Origin: Pustulibacterium marinum
Lineage (GTDB): Bacteria; Bacteroidota; Bacteroidia; Flavobacteriales; Flavobacteriaceae
Assembly (NCBI RefSeq): GCF_900116665.1
Contig: NZ_FPBK01000020.1
Coordinates: 1-48,459 of the forward strand
Reading direction: 5' to 3'
DNA length: 48,459 nt
Of this stretch, positions 1 to 9,612 are shown in pieces. A program made the translations under genes and the position numbers. Below the pieces are notes generated by a model. That model saw only the letters and a list, made by a program, of their open reading frames with translations, was not told the origin of the DNA and did no database searches. Position 1 is the first letter of the stretch. Each line of letters opens with the position of its first letter.

Positions 1-17
1 TAGTCCCTCGTGTTATC

Positions 18-49
18 AAACCTCTGGACTTTGAGTCCAGAGTGGTTTA
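18..49. terminator. Hairpin at the 3' end of the RND efflux operon
   Basis: A 9-bp perfect stem (CTCTGGACT, loop TTG, AGTCCAGAG, positions 22-42) can be extended outward by AAACC/GGTTT with a two-base bulge. It overlaps the stop codon of the leftward RND pump gene, so it is placed as a transcription end or mRNA 3'-stabilising hairpin. No clear T-run follows on the minus strand, so Rho-independent termination is uncertain. Confidence 0.5.
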
Positions 50-3000
50 GTTGGTACCTTCGTGTTTTTTACGGTATGCCAGATAGAATAACTGTGGCAA
101 AACGGTGAACGATAATAGCATACAAATGATCAAACCGCCACAAATCATAATCGCTAGTGGTTTTTGTACTTCAGATCCCATTCCATTAGAGGTAGCTGCT
201 GGTAACAATCCTAACGATCCCATTAACGCAATCATCACAACAGGACGAATTCTGCTATACACACCTTCTGAAATGGCTTGTTTGAGCGGTAAGCGTTCAT
301 GAAGATTTTCTTTCATTACTGCTACCAGAATAATTCCGTCAATGGTACACACGCCAAAGAGAATTATAAACCCAATTCCGGCAGAAATACCAAATACAGT
401 TCCGGTAATCCAAAGCGATAAGAATCCTCCAATAAAAGCAAAAGTAACGGTAGAGATGGCAATAAGCATATCTTTTACGTTTCCAAAGTTCATGTACAAC
501 AAGAAAACAATGAGTAATAATGCTGCCGGAACAATTACGGTAAGTTGTTTGGTAGCACGCTCTTTACTTTCAAATTCACCAGCCCATTCCACGCGTGTGT
601 CTTTATCAAAATGCAACGCTTCCGATACGCGTTGTTGTGCTTCGGCAATGGTGCTTCCTAAATCACGACCGTCAATACTAAAGCCAACTCCGGTGTAGCG
701 ACTACTGCCTTCGCGGTAAATAAAGGCCGGACCCGTTTTAAAGGAAATATTGGCAATTTCTTTGAGTTGTACTTCTTGTCCGGTAAGTGTAGGAATCAAA
801 ATATCGCCAATGGCATCTTCGTCATCTCTGTAATTTTCCTGAAAACGAATTTGAATGTCAAACTTGCGCTCATCTTCATAAAAATAAGACGCTGTTTTAC
901 CACCAATGGCCATTTCTACTACGGTTTGAGCATCTTCTGTATTTACGCCGTATTGTGCCATTTTTGCCTCGTCTAACTGAATGCGGAGTTCAGGCAAACC
1001 AATGTTTTTGTACACTTTAAGATCGGTAATTCCAGGAACTTTTTGTAATACTTTGGAAAGTTGCTCTGCCTGATTTTCCATTTTGTACAGGTCGTTTCCA
1101 AATACTTTTACAACCAAAGAACTTTTCACACCCGCCACAAATTCTTCTACATTATCTTGAATAGGTTGGCTAAATCCGAAGTTGATACCTGGAAAAATTT
1201 GCAAACTATCTTTCATTCTGGCTAATAATTCTTCCTTGGTTTCGTCATGTTTCCACTCATCTTGTGGATACAATTGAATGTGAAATTCATTATTAAAAAA
1301 TCCTGTAGGATCGGTACCATCATTAGGCCTACCGGTTTGGTTCAGCACAAATTTAACTTCATCAAAATTGCTGATTTTCTTTTTAATGGCTTTTCCTGTT
1401 TTTACAGATTCTTGCAAACTCACACTATTGGGCAACGTAGCTCGTACATACACAGCACCTTCATTTAACTGTGGAATAAATTCGGTTCCGTAATTCAGAA
1501 AATGAACCACACAAGCAATGAGTACAACGCAAAAACTAGTTAAGGTAATTTTCTGGTTTTTGGTAGTCCAGGTGAATAATCTGAAAATGTTTTTTCTGAA
1601 GAAATTTACAACCGGATTATGAATCGGTTTTACGTTTTTCTTCAACATTACTTTACACATGGCAGGCACAAACGTTAAACTCAAAATCAAAGAACCTAAC
1701 AGTGCATATCCTAAGGTGTAGGCTAAAGGAGTGAACATTTTGCCTTCCACTTTTTGAAATGAAAATATAGGGAATAGCGCAATTATAAGGATCAATTGCG
1801 AAAAGAAAATGTGTGGAGCCACCTTACGAATACTGTTTTTAATGGTTCCTGATTTTGAGAGTTTGTTATAGCGTTCCAAGCCAAAATGTTCTGATTTTTC
1901 TTCGAGCTGAACGTAGACACTTTCCACAATCACCAGCGTTCCTTCTAGCAATAAACCAAAGTCTAAAGCTCCCATGGAAATTAAGTTAGCCGGTAATCCT
2001 TGGATTTTTAAGAGTGTGATACTGAATAAGAACGATAATGGAATTACCAATGCTACCGTAATGGTGGTACGCCAGTTGAACAAGAAAATCAATACAATGA
2101 CAGAAACTAGAATGATTCCTTCTACCAGGTTTTTACTTACTGTTTTTACTGTGGTGTTTACCAATTCAGTTCGGTCTATAAAAGGTTCAATTTTTACATC
2201 GCTTGGTAGAATTGAAGTGTTTAGTTCTGTGATTTTGTCTTTCAAGCGTTCAATCACCGCAGCCGGATTTTCTCCACGAAGCATCACCACAATTCCTTCA
2301 ACAACATCTTCTTTATCATCTAAACTAACCTGACCTAAACGAGGTTTGGCAGTTTTTTCTACATGTGCAATATCTTTGATTAAAACTGGAACTGTCCCGT
2401 TTACGTTGATCAAGGTATTTTCAATGTCTGAAATGGAGGTGAGTAAACCTACACCACGTACCACATAGGCCTGCGAACCTTTTTCAATAATATCGCCTCC
2501 TACATTAATATTGCTTTTAGAAATAGCTTCGTATACATCTAGTGGTGTAAAATCGTATTGTTTTAAAGCAACTGGATCAACTTGAATTTGATAGGTTTTT
2601 TCTTCACCACCAAAACTTTGCACATCGGCCACACCAGCAACAGAAAGTAGCTCGCGCTCAATGGTCCAATCTTGAATGGCAGTTAACTCTTTTATAGGTC
2701 TTTCACTATCAATAATGTATCGGAAAATTTCTCCGGTAGCGCCGTAAGGTGGATCAATGTCCGAACTAGCTTCTTCAGGTAAATCAACACCTTGAAGTCT
2801 GTTGGCAGCATATTGTTGCGCGTAGAAATCTTCTACATCATCTTCAAAAATAACGGTGACAACCGACAAACCAAAAAGAGAAATAGAACGTACATTCGCT
2901 TTTCTGGGAATGGTGTTCATCTCTTTCATAATAGGGAGCGTCACAAATTTTTCTACTTCCTCTGCACTTCTTCCCGGCCATTGCGTAATAATACGAGCAC

Positions 3001-3145
3001 GCGTATTGGTGACATCTGGGAAGGCTTCTATAGGCGTGTTCAAGTAGCTCACTACACCTGCAATGGCCAGCAACGCCGTTAAAAAGAAAACTATAAGGGA
3101 ATGGCGTAGCGAAAAGGCCACTAAGCCATTGGTGAATTTTTTCAT
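47..3145 (-). CDS. cusA: Heavy-metal efflux RND pump, CusA/CzcA family
   Basis: This 1032-aa inner-membrane proton/metal antiporter is of normal length for the HME-RND family and would drive export of metal cations through a tripartite envelope complex. Transmembrane segment 4 carries the family's acidic motif: Asp395 (DFG), Glu401 and Glu408 align with D402, D408 and E415 of CzcA. The middle residue is therefore a conservative Asp-to-Glu change. It has an N-terminal membrane anchor (about residues 12-34), two large periplasmic loops and a C-terminal membrane bundle. It is the last gene of a leftward operon after the adaptor (38-bp gap) and the TolC-like gene. The metal cannot be deduced from sequence; Cu/Ag, Zn/Co/Cd or Ni are all possible. 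Confidence 0.93.
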   Translation of the reverse strand: MKKFTNGLVAFSLRHSLIVFFLTALLAIAGVVSYLNTPIEAFPDVTNTRARIITQWPGRSAEEVEKFVTLPIMKEMNTIPRKANVRSISLFGLSVVTVIFEDDVEDFYAQQYAANRLQGVDLPEEASSDIDPPYGATGEIFRYIIDSERPIKELTAIQDWTIERELLSVAGVADVQSFGGEEKTYQIQVDPVALKQYDFTPLDVYEAISKSNINVGGDIIEKGSQAYVVRGVGLLTSISDIENTLINVNGTVPVLIKDIAHVEKTAKPRLGQVSLDDKEDVVEGIVVMLRGENPAAVIERLKDKITELNTSILPSDVKIEPFIDRTELVNTTVKTVSKNLVEGIILVSVIVLIFLFNWRTTITVALVIPLSFLFSITLLKIQGLPANLISMGALDFGLLLEGTLVIVESVYVQLEEKSEHFGLERYNKLSKSGTIKNSIRKVAPHIFFSQLILIIALFPIFSFQKVEGKMFTPLAYTLGYALLGSLILSLTFVPAMCKVMLKKNVKPIHNPVVNFFRKNIFRLFTWTTKNQKITLTSFCVVLIACVVHFLNYGTEFIPQLNEGAVYVRATLPNSVSLQESVKTGKAIKKKISNFDEVKFVLNQTGRPNDGTDPTGFFNNEFHIQLYPQDEWKHDETKEELLARMKDSLQIFPGINFGFSQPIQDNVEEFVAGVKSSLVVKVFGNDLYKMENQAEQLSKVLQKVPGITDLKVYKNIGLPELRIQLDEAKMAQYGVNTEDAQTVVEMAIGGKTASYFYEDERKFDIQIRFQENYRDDEDAIGDILIPTLTGQEVQLKEIANISFKTGPAFIYREGSSRYTGVGFSIDGRDLGSTIAEAQQRVSEALHFDKDTRVEWAGEFESKERATKQLTVIVPAALLLIVFLLYMNFGNVKDMLIAISTVTFAFIGGFLSLWITGTVFGISAGIGFIILFGVCTIDGIILVAVMKENLHERLPLKQAISEGVYSRIRPVVMIALMGSLGLLPAATSNGMGSEVQKPLAIMICGGLIICMLLSFTVLPQLFYLAYRKKHEGTN

Positions 3146-3183
3146 GGATTTAGATTTTTAGAATTCAGAAATATGAATTGATA

Positions 3184-4275
3184 TTACATACCAGCGTAAG
3201 CATTGTACCAAAGCAAAGCATCTTTTTGAATAATGGTGTCTTGCGGATTGATACCGGATGCTATGTAGTATCCATTTTTATCTTGTTCCAGAATGCTTAC
3301 TTTTTTAGGTTGTAAAGCACAGTTTCCTTGTTGAGAAGCCGTCATTACATAATATTGATCGTTGCTAAAAATCACAGCATTTTTAGGAATCCATAAAGCG
3401 GTTCTGTCTAATTTTTTTTCAGCATTTACCGTTACGTTAAGTCCTGGTTTTAACTGCATATCTATATTTTTCAAAATGATACGCGCTTTGATCACATTGT
3501 CATCTGGATCGATGATATTAGAAATGTGACTAATGCTGCCTTCGTATGTTTTATCAGGAAAAGCGTTTCCGGTAATGGTTACAGGCATTCCTTGATGTAT
3601 ATAAGAGATATCTTGTGCATATATGTTGGCGTTGATCCAAACTTCATCTAAATTAGATAGTGTGAACAAAGGTTCGCTACCCGCATTGATCTGCAATCCT
3701 GAAGCCATGTGACTCCCAACAATATAACCACTTACAGGAGCAACAATTTCAAAAACACCCGCCTCCGGTTTGGCACTAAACAACTCTAGATTGGTTTGTA
3801 AATTGGCAATTTGCGATTCAATTTGAGCTACATCACTTTGTGAAGCAATCAAATCTTTTTCAGAAGAAATTCCGTTATTATAAAAGCTTTGGGTAGATTT
3901 TAAATCGCGTTCAGCTACTTTTAATTGCGCGTTTAATTGCTTTAACTGAGCTTGCATAGCGTTTAGTTCGGTACTTTTTATTGAAGCTAGTACCTGACCT
4001 TTTTTTACGTTATCGCCCAACGAAACATAAGTGTTGGTAATAATACCGTCTACCAAACTAACGTATTGCACCACATTGTTAGGGTTGTAATCAATTTTAC
4101 CGTTCAGCGTAATGGTGTAGCTTACTGGTTTTTCTTCGGGTTGAATTAATTGAGCCAATTCGGTGTCTGATAAACAAGGAGCTTTTTCTTCGGCTACTTT
4201 TTCAGTTTGTTTTTCGCCACATGCTTGTAAAAGCAAAGCACTCACTAATAGGTGTTTGTATAGATTCTTGATCAT
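3184..4275 (-). CDS. RND periplasmic adaptor lipoprotein (CusB/CzcB type)
   Basis: This 363-aa membrane-fusion protein links the RND pump to the outer-membrane channel. The N-terminus has a lipoprotein signal peptide ending in LLQAC, so it is probably anchored by a lipidated Cys in the periplasm. A lipoyl/barrel-sandwich half (VDGIITNTYVSLGDNVKKGQ) is followed by a coiled-coil hairpin (about residues 105-170), the second lipoyl half (VSGYIVGSHM) and a beta-barrel domain. It lies 4 bp downstream of the TolC-like gene and just upstream of the pump, the standard order for such operons. A long CusF-like metal-binding extension is absent. Confidence 0.9.
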   Translation of the reverse strand: MIKNLYKHLLVSALLLQACGEKQTEKVAEEKAPCLSDTELAQLIQPEEKPVSYTITLNGKIDYNPNNVVQYVSLVDGIITNTYVSLGDNVKKGQVLASIKSTELNAMQAQLKQLNAQLKVAERDLKSTQSFYNNGISSEKDLIASQSDVAQIESQIANLQTNLELFSAKPEAGVFEIVAPVSGYIVGSHMASGLQINAGSEPLFTLSNLDEVWINANIYAQDISYIHQGMPVTITGNAFPDKTYEGSISHISNIIDPDDNVIKARIILKNIDMQLKPGLNVTVNAEKKLDRTALWIPKNAVIFSNDQYYVMTASQQGNCALQPKKVSILEQDKNGYYIASGINPQDTIIQKDALLWYNAYAGM

Positions 4276-4279
4276 TTTT

Positions 4280-5599
4280 TTATTTTTTTGGGTGTTGTAA
4301 GTTCATTCCGGTGATGTAATTGAGTTCTTCGAGCGCATTGAAAAACTGTTGCTGATTTTCGTAAAGAATCTGCATGTTCTCGATGTAAGCTTCCATAAAA
4401 TCGAGATAGTTGATCATATTGATGGTTTGATCTTTAAAGAACTGATTGTAAGCTTCCATTGCGGTATCTAGATCTTTTACATAATCTGCATCAATATCTT
4501 CAAAGAAATCTGCCACTTGCTCTAAGTTTGCGACGCTTTCGCGCACTTTAGTTTTTACATTTAAAGTTGCTTGCTGATGTGTAAACTCGGCTTGAGAAAT
4601 TTCAGCAGTTGCTTGTTGAATACCACCTTTATTTCGGTCGAAAATAGGAAGGTCTAAAGAAAAACCGACTCCAATAAAATCTTGCATAATATTCCCGCCA
4701 CGGTCATATCCTACAGAAAAAGTAACGTCTGGGACGCGTTGTGCTTTTTCATATGCCAATTGATTTTCAGCTTTGTTAACTGCCAATCCGGTTGCTTTTA
4801 ATAAAGGTTGTAATGCAATGGCTTTGTCTTGTAGCGTTTCAATTTGCAAAGCATAAGAAGTTGTGGTGTATTGAAACGTGTCGTCGAAAATTGCGGTAAA
4901 TTTTAGCGTAGTATTGTCTGGTAAATTCAGCATTACCAATAAGTTTTGCTGTTGTGCATTTAAAGATTCCTGCTCATCAATAATCTCATTTTTCAGGTCG
5001 AAATTGGTAGCTTGTAATCTAATTAAATCAACTTTACTAACGTTTCCTTCCTCAAACTGATCGCGATAAGCTTTGATCAACGTTTCTAAAGAGTTCGATT
5101 GTTTTTGAAGTAGTTCAATGTACAAACGGCTGTATTCAAAATGATACAAGGTTTCTCTAAATTCGGTTCGTAAACTCAATAGAAAATCTTCTAGATACGC
5201 ACTTGCCATTTCTTGAGAAACTTGTGCTATGGCCACTCTTTTTTTTCGTTTTCCTGCTAATTCAACCAACTGTTCAATTTGTGCAGCAACTTGCCTGTAG
5301 CGTCCAAAATCAGCATCACCAAAAAGTCCCGGTAATTGTTCACCGTTTCTTTTTTGATAGTCGGTAGCCCAAAGATTCATCTCGTCTACAGTAAGTGTAG
5401 GATTTGGCCATACTTTTGCCTGAATTATAGCCGCCTCTGCGATGTCTAGATTTAACTTTTCTGCTAACAACGATAAGTTGTTTTTTAGCAATAATTTTTC
5501 TGCCTCGTCTTGGGTAAGTGTCACAGTATTGTTTGTCTGAGCCGTTATTTTACCTAAGCTCAGCAACAATAAAATGTAATATACAATAGTTTTTTTCAC
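4280..5599 (-). CDS. TolC-family outer-membrane efflux protein
   Basis: This 439-aa protein has a signal peptide (residues 1-20, ending TAQ) and two repeats of long alpha-helical segments typical of the outer-membrane efflux protein family (CusC/CzcC). It would form the trimeric outer-membrane duct of the efflux complex. The second repeat starts near the GVGFSLDLPIFDRNKGG motif, which is characteristic of this family. It is the first structural gene of the efflux operon, with 94 bp separating it from the upstream sensor kinase gene, so it may have its own promoter or be read through from the regulatory pair. Confidence 0.9.
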   Translation of the reverse strand: MKKTIVYYILLLLSLGKITAQTNNTVTLTQDEAEKLLLKNNLSLLAEKLNLDIAEAAIIQAKVWPNPTLTVDEMNLWATDYQKRNGEQLPGLFGDADFGRYRQVAAQIEQLVELAGKRKKRVAIAQVSQEMASAYLEDFLLSLRTEFRETLYHFEYSRLYIELLQKQSNSLETLIKAYRDQFEEGNVSKVDLIRLQATNFDLKNEIIDEQESLNAQQQNLLVMLNLPDNTTLKFTAIFDDTFQYTTTSYALQIETLQDKAIALQPLLKATGLAVNKAENQLAYEKAQRVPDVTFSVGYDRGGNIMQDFIGVGFSLDLPIFDRNKGGIQQATAEISQAEFTHQQATLNVKTKVRESVANLEQVADFFEDIDADYVKDLDTAMEAYNQFFKDQTINMINYLDFMEAYIENMQILYENQQQFFNALEELNYITGMNLQHPKK

Positions 5600-5693
5600 T
5601 GTGTTTTGATTTTACACAGCAAAGGAAGTTGAGGAAGGTTAAGCACGCTTTTGTGCTACATTAAAATAAGATTAGAATGGCATGAAAACGCTT

Positions 5694-7037
5694 TTAAGGT
5701 ATCGTTACCGTAATGGTGGTTCCGGTGTTTAATTGACTTTGTAAGTGCATTTGAATGTGGTGTGCTTCTAAAATGATGGCCGCAATGCTAAAGCCCAAAC
5801 CATTTCCTTCAAAAGTTCCGGCATTGGTGCTGCGATAAAAGGGTTGTTTTAAAAACGCAAGTTCTTGAGGCGGAATGCCAATGCCTTCATCTTGAATGCT
5901 GATTTGTAATTTTTCCTGCGATTCTTTTAAAGTGATTTTTACAGGATTTTGGGAGAATTTAGCAGCATTTTCCATCAAATTAAAAAGCGCCATATATACC
6001 ATGGTTTGGTTGACTTTGGCAGTAAGTATTGTTGTTTTTTCAGGTGGAATTTGTAAATCAATTTGAAATCTATCAGGATATTTTTGTTGAAGATCGTTAA
6101 TGATCTCCCAGATAATTTCATCAATTCTTGTGGTAGTTTTATCTTGAATAGTACGCTGAATCCCTGAAAGTAATAGTAGATTTTTTAGAATTTGTTCCAG
6201 TCGGTGTGCTGCTTGTAAAACCGTAACGTTATTTTCTTGATATTCAGTAGTGGTTCTAGGTCTTTGTAGCGTAACTTCTAAATTATTGATAATGGAAGCT
6301 AATGGTGTTTTTAACTCGTGAGATGCATGATCAACAAAATTTTTCTGTTGCTGATAACTGTATTTAATTTCGTTCAACAGGTTATTAAAAGCCTCAAAAA
6401 GTTCTTCTAATTCGTCTTTTGTTTTAGGATACGAAAGCAATAATTCTGAAGTGTTTAAATCTAATAGATCTACTTGTTTGATAATGTTTCGTACTGGTTT
6501 ATAAGCATATTTTGCAAGTTGTGAAGTAAACAAAATCAAAATAAACATACCAAAGATAAATGTAACCAACAAAATGGTTAGTAGCGATTTTTTTTGTTCT
6601 TCAATTAATTGATTTTTAGAACTTACCAATACCACAAAATCACCTTGATTATCTTTGTAAAACAACCCGTGGTAAAACACATCATCAATCTGAAAATTAT
6701 AAATATTCTCATTCCTGATCTTATTCAGAATAGCTTTATTAACGTCAATTTGATCTTCCGTATTGAAAACAGTAGTGGTGTTTTGGTCGTAAATACTAAT
6801 TTTACGTTCTGGATTGAGCTGATAAAATGCGTTTTGAATAGGAGAGAAGTTAGCCTTATTTAATTCATCTTTTTCCAGATAAAACATTCCGGATATTTGT
6901 GCTGTGCGCGACAAATCTTTGTAGAAAATCCGTTCGGAAGATTGGATAAATGACGTATAGATAAGTATGGAAATAATGGCAAAAATGCCTCCAAAAAGAA
7001 GGCTGCTAGTCCAGGTTATTTTGTGTTGAATTTTCAT
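5694..7037 (-). CDS. Sensor histidine kinase of the efflux operon
   Basis: This 447-aa membrane kinase has a transmembrane helix at about residues 10-30, a periplasmic sensor of about 120 residues, a second helix at about 151-172, a HAMP-like linker, a HisKA domain with the phospho-acceptor His240 (SHELKTP) and a HATPase_c domain with N, G1 (DEGIGIP) and G2 (GNGLGFSI) boxes. Its start overlaps the response regulator stop by 4 nt, indicating translational coupling. It probably senses periplasmic metal and controls the downstream efflux genes, by analogy with CusS/CzcS. No obvious His- or Met-rich metal site is visible in the sensor. Confidence 0.9.
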   Translation of the reverse strand: MKIQHKITWTSSLLFGGIFAIISILIYTSFIQSSERIFYKDLSRTAQISGMFYLEKDELNKANFSPIQNAFYQLNPERKISIYDQNTTTVFNTEDQIDVNKAILNKIRNENIYNFQIDDVFYHGLFYKDNQGDFVVLVSSKNQLIEEQKKSLLTILLVTFIFGMFILILFTSQLAKYAYKPVRNIIKQVDLLDLNTSELLLSYPKTKDELEELFEAFNNLLNEIKYSYQQQKNFVDHASHELKTPLASIINNLEVTLQRPRTTTEYQENNVTVLQAAHRLEQILKNLLLLSGIQRTIQDKTTTRIDEIIWEIINDLQQKYPDRFQIDLQIPPEKTTILTAKVNQTMVYMALFNLMENAAKFSQNPVKITLKESQEKLQISIQDEGIGIPPQELAFLKQPFYRSTNAGTFEGNGLGFSIAAIILEAHHIQMHLQSQLNTGTTITVTIP

Positions 7038-7717
7038 TCAGTATCGGAGATCATGTAGCCTCTTCCTTTGATCGTTTTGATGAGTTTTTTTTCGTTGGGA
7101 AGGTCTATTTTATTTCGAAGATAGGAAATGTACACGTCGATAATATTAGTATAGGTATCTTGATTGGTGTTCCAAACACTTTCTAAAATTCGGGTGCGCG
7201 AAACTACTTTGTCTTTCTCTTCTAGTAAACAACAAAGTAAAAAAAATTCTTTGGCAGATAGCTGAACATCAGTAAGACCACGAGTTATTTTGTTTTTAGC
7301 TTTATCAACTACAAGCGTGTCACAAGTTAAAATTTCGGAAGTAGTTTGCTGAATATTTTGAGAACGTCGGTACAAGGCATTGATTCTTGAAATGAGTTCT
7401 TTAAAGTGAAAAGGTTTGGTCATGTAATCATCCGCACCTTTGTCTAACGCTGCAACTTTATCATCGGCTTCGCCTAATGCGCTAAGCATTAAAACCGGAG
7501 TTTGAATGTGTTTGAAGCGAATCATTTCACACAACTGAATTCCGTTGAGTCCGGGCAACATCACATCCATAATGATGATATCCCATTGATGCCGAAAAAT
7601 AAGCTCTCTAGCTACTACACCATCTTTTATCCAAGTAGTGGTGAAACCTTCTTCCAAAAGCCCTTTCGAGAGTGAAGCGCCCAAATGTGCATCGTCTTCT
7701 ATGAGTAATATATGCAT
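7034..7717 (-). CDS. OmpR/PhoB-family response regulator of the efflux operon
   Basis: This 227-aa protein has a receiver domain (acidic pocket EDD at 8-10, phospho-acceptor Asp51 in MDVMLPG, conserved Lys in TKPF) and a C-terminal winged-helix DNA-binding domain ending GRGYMI. It is the first gene of the leftward regulator-kinase-efflux set and probably activates it as CusR/CzcR do. A 20-bp palindrome lies only about 10 bp upstream of its start, a plausible autoregulatory site. Confidence 0.92.
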   Translation of the reverse strand: MHILLIEDDAHLGASLSKGLLEEGFTTTWIKDGVVARELIFRHQWDIIIMDVMLPGLNGIQLCEMIRFKHIQTPVLMLSALGEADDKVAALDKGADDYMTKPFHFKELISRINALYRRSQNIQQTTSEILTCDTLVVDKAKNKITRGLTDVQLSAKEFFLLCCLLEEKDKVVSRTRILESVWNTNQDTYTNIIDVYISYLRNKIDLPNEKKLIKTIKGRGYMISDTE

Positions 7718-7721
7718 AATT

Positions 7722-7747
7722 CAAAAGTACATTTTTTTAAAAATGTA
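7722..7747 (-). promoter_or_regulatory. Palindrome and -7-like box upstream of the response regulator
   Basis: Positions 7728-7747 form a perfect 20-bp palindrome, TACATTTTT-TT-AAAAATGTA. Next to it on the minus strand is TACTTTTG (7722-7729), a match to the Bacteroidota -7 consensus TAnnTTTG, but with no convincing -33 TTG at the right distance and very close to the start codon. I read the palindrome as a likely operator and the box as a weak promoter candidate. Confidence 0.4.
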
Positions 7748-7749
7748 TG

Positions 7750-8473
7750 GGAGTTATTAGAAATTGAAATTTTAGCTTAATATGTAAAACTTGGTCTTTA
7801 TAACTCAATTGAGTTAGATATAGCATTGCAATTACGAAGAATTCTTGACGATGATCCAATTTTTTTGTGCGTATGCTTAATAGATATATGGATTATTTAG
7901 AGTTCATTTATTTACGAGTGTTAAGAAAATGGTAGGATATGGATCGTAGGTCTAAGGTTCTGATATGAGTCGTATAAAGCTATAACAGCATCCTTCCTTT
8001 TCGATTGTTGGAGGTACTTCTTCCCAACAGGCTTGGGATTTCCTATCAGGTATTCCGAAGCGCTGCCTCTTTTTGGGGTAGCAAAACACGCACGGTTCGG
8101 CTGAAACAGACAGCATAAGCCGCTCGTTCCTCTCTTTTATATGTCCTTATTCCTCCGTAACCGTGCAATCTGTGTCAGCATCCAAAAAAGATAACAGCTC
8201 AACGGCTCTATAGGAAGTAAATCCAACCCACGTTCATTGAAATCAGTACCTAAAAAATTGTTCGAAAAGGAAGCCTACAAAATCCAAAAAAGAAAAACGC
8301 TTCCGGATATAAAAAGTAAATCTGTTCACCGAGGTTTTGAAAGTCTTTAAAAGGCTTTTTGAAATGTGTTAACAACAGGTTTTGTGTTGAGGTATTGATG
8401 GGAAGGTGGTGGAGCTATTACTGAGTTTAGCAGTGATCAAGAAAGGAAGTTGAATTTTTTAAATCTAAATGTT
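7750..8473. other. Long non-coding stretch with hairpins ahead of ssb
   Basis: About 720 bp without a convincing gene. From about 8000 to 8170 the base composition becomes richer in G+C and contains short hairpins, for example TCCCAA-caggc-TTGGGA near 8033. The stretch joins the metal-efflux operon to the mobilization genes, so it may hold an element end or a structured RNA. I found no integrase and no tRNA here that would fix an attachment site. Confidence 0.35.
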
Positions 8474-8809
8474 ATGAGTACAATCAGAAATTTTGTTCAG
8501 TTAATGGGTAATGCAGGAAATGCTCCTGAGATTACAGATTTTGAAAGTGGTAAAAAAGTAGCTCGTTTTTCCTTAGCTACCAATGAGAGCTTTTACAAAG
8601 AAGGTGAATTACAAACCGAAACTCAATGGCACAAAATTGTAGCTTGGGGGAAAACTGCCGAGATTATCGAGGGGTTTGTGACCAAAGGAAAAGAAATAGC
8701 CGTGCATGGGAAGTTAGCCACTCGTTCGTATGAGGGTAAATACAAACAGACCCATTACATCACCGAAATTGTAGCCAATGAGGTAGTACTATTGGGAAAA
8801 CCTGAATAG
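8474..8809 (+). CDS. ssb: Single-stranded DNA-binding protein (short, mobile-element type)
   Basis: This 111-aa protein is a single OB-fold that would coat single-stranded DNA during transfer or replication of the element. It shows the family pattern from GNAGNAPEIT through FSLATNESF to TQWHKIVAWGKTAE and KEIAVHGKL. It lacks the acidic C-terminal tail that chromosomal SSBs use to recruit partners. The ATG at 8474 is preferred over an upstream TTG at 8450 because the conserved fold begins just after MSTIRNF. It is followed by radC, a pairing common on Bacteroidota mobile elements. Confidence 0.93.
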   Translation: MSTIRNFVQLMGNAGNAPEITDFESGKKVARFSLATNESFYKEGELQTETQWHKIVAWGKTAEIIEGFVTKGKEIAVHGKLATRSYEGKYKQTHYITEIVANEVVLLGKPE

Positions 8810-8893
8810 TATGCATGAGTTATCAAGGTGAGTAAAGCGGAATCGCTTTCAAGGGTTCCGCTTTCTTTTTTATGAATCTTAAAATGAAGTAGG

Positions 8894-9352
8894 ATGAAGC
8901 AGTTTGAAAAATATCAGGTACAAGAATTACAGGTGAGTTACTTAGGGAATTTACCGGCGAAAGCATTGCAGATAACCAGTTCGAAAGATGCCTTTCGGGT
9001 ATTGCAACAGGCATGGAATCCCAACACCATTGGGTTTCAGGAAACTTTTCAAGTATTGTTACTCAACAATGCGAATCAGGTGAAAGGAATTTATAAACTG
9101 TCGATAGGAAGTGTTACAGGGACACTAGTGGATATTCGGTTGTTGTTTGGGGTAGTGCTCAAATCGGTTTCTACAGCCATCATCATAGCACACAACCATC
9201 CCAGTGGTAAAATGAATGCTAGTGAAGCAGACAAACAGTTGACCCGAAAAATCCAACAAGCCGCGGAATACTTAGATATCAAAGTATTGGATCATATTAT
9301 TCTCTCTCCATTCAACGAATATATGAGTTTTGCGGATGAAGGAATGTTATAA
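8894..9352 (+). CDS. radC: RadC-like JAB-domain protein, truncated form
   Basis: This 152-aa protein contains the JAB/MPN metalloprotease-like fold with the zinc-site signature HNHPSGKMNASEAD. It lacks the N-terminal helix-hairpin-helix part of chromosomal RadC, the usual condition for copies on Bacteroidota mobile elements. Its function there is not established; roles in antirestriction or DNA processing have been suggested. It lies 84 bp after ssb and is followed by a strong terminator at 9408-9442. Confidence 0.88.
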   Translation: MKQFEKYQVQELQVSYLGNLPAKALQITSSKDAFRVLQQAWNPNTIGFQETFQVLLLNNANQVKGIYKLSIGSVTGTLVDIRLLFGVVLKSVSTAIIIAHNHPSGKMNASEADKQLTRKIQQAAEYLDIKVLDHIILSPFNEYMSFADEGML

Positions 9353-9407
9353 ATCACTATCTTTTAAGTGGCTTACATAAACTTTGCAAAAGAGTTACAA
9401 GGGTTAT

Positions 9408-9442
9408 ATCCTGTTATTCTTAGGAATGGCAGGATTTTTTTT
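9408..9442 (+). terminator. Rho-independent terminator after radC
   Basis: A stem ATCCTG/CAGGAT (9408-9413 and 9430-9435) is followed directly by eight T (9435-9442). It lies 55 bp after the radC stop and would end the ssb-radC transcript. Confidence 0.7.
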
Positions 9443-9580
9443 ACCCTTAACGTGCGTTGGTGTACAGAAGTGCTAAACTATTGCTAAAATAGCTACAACG
9501 GTTATTGATATGACTTATTTTCGTATCAGTGTTTGGGGGAATACGATTGCTATGAAAAAGACCCACTAATTTGAAAAATG

Positions 9581-9612
9581 AGGATATTGTGTGAGCACAG
9601 TATCCTTTTTTT
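9581..9612 (+). terminator. Terminator-like hairpin
   Basis: The stem AGGATA/TATCCT (9581-9586, 9601-9606), with inner TGTG/CACA pairing, is followed by a run of seven T. It reads as a terminator on the plus strand although no gene of its own precedes it. Confidence 0.6.
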
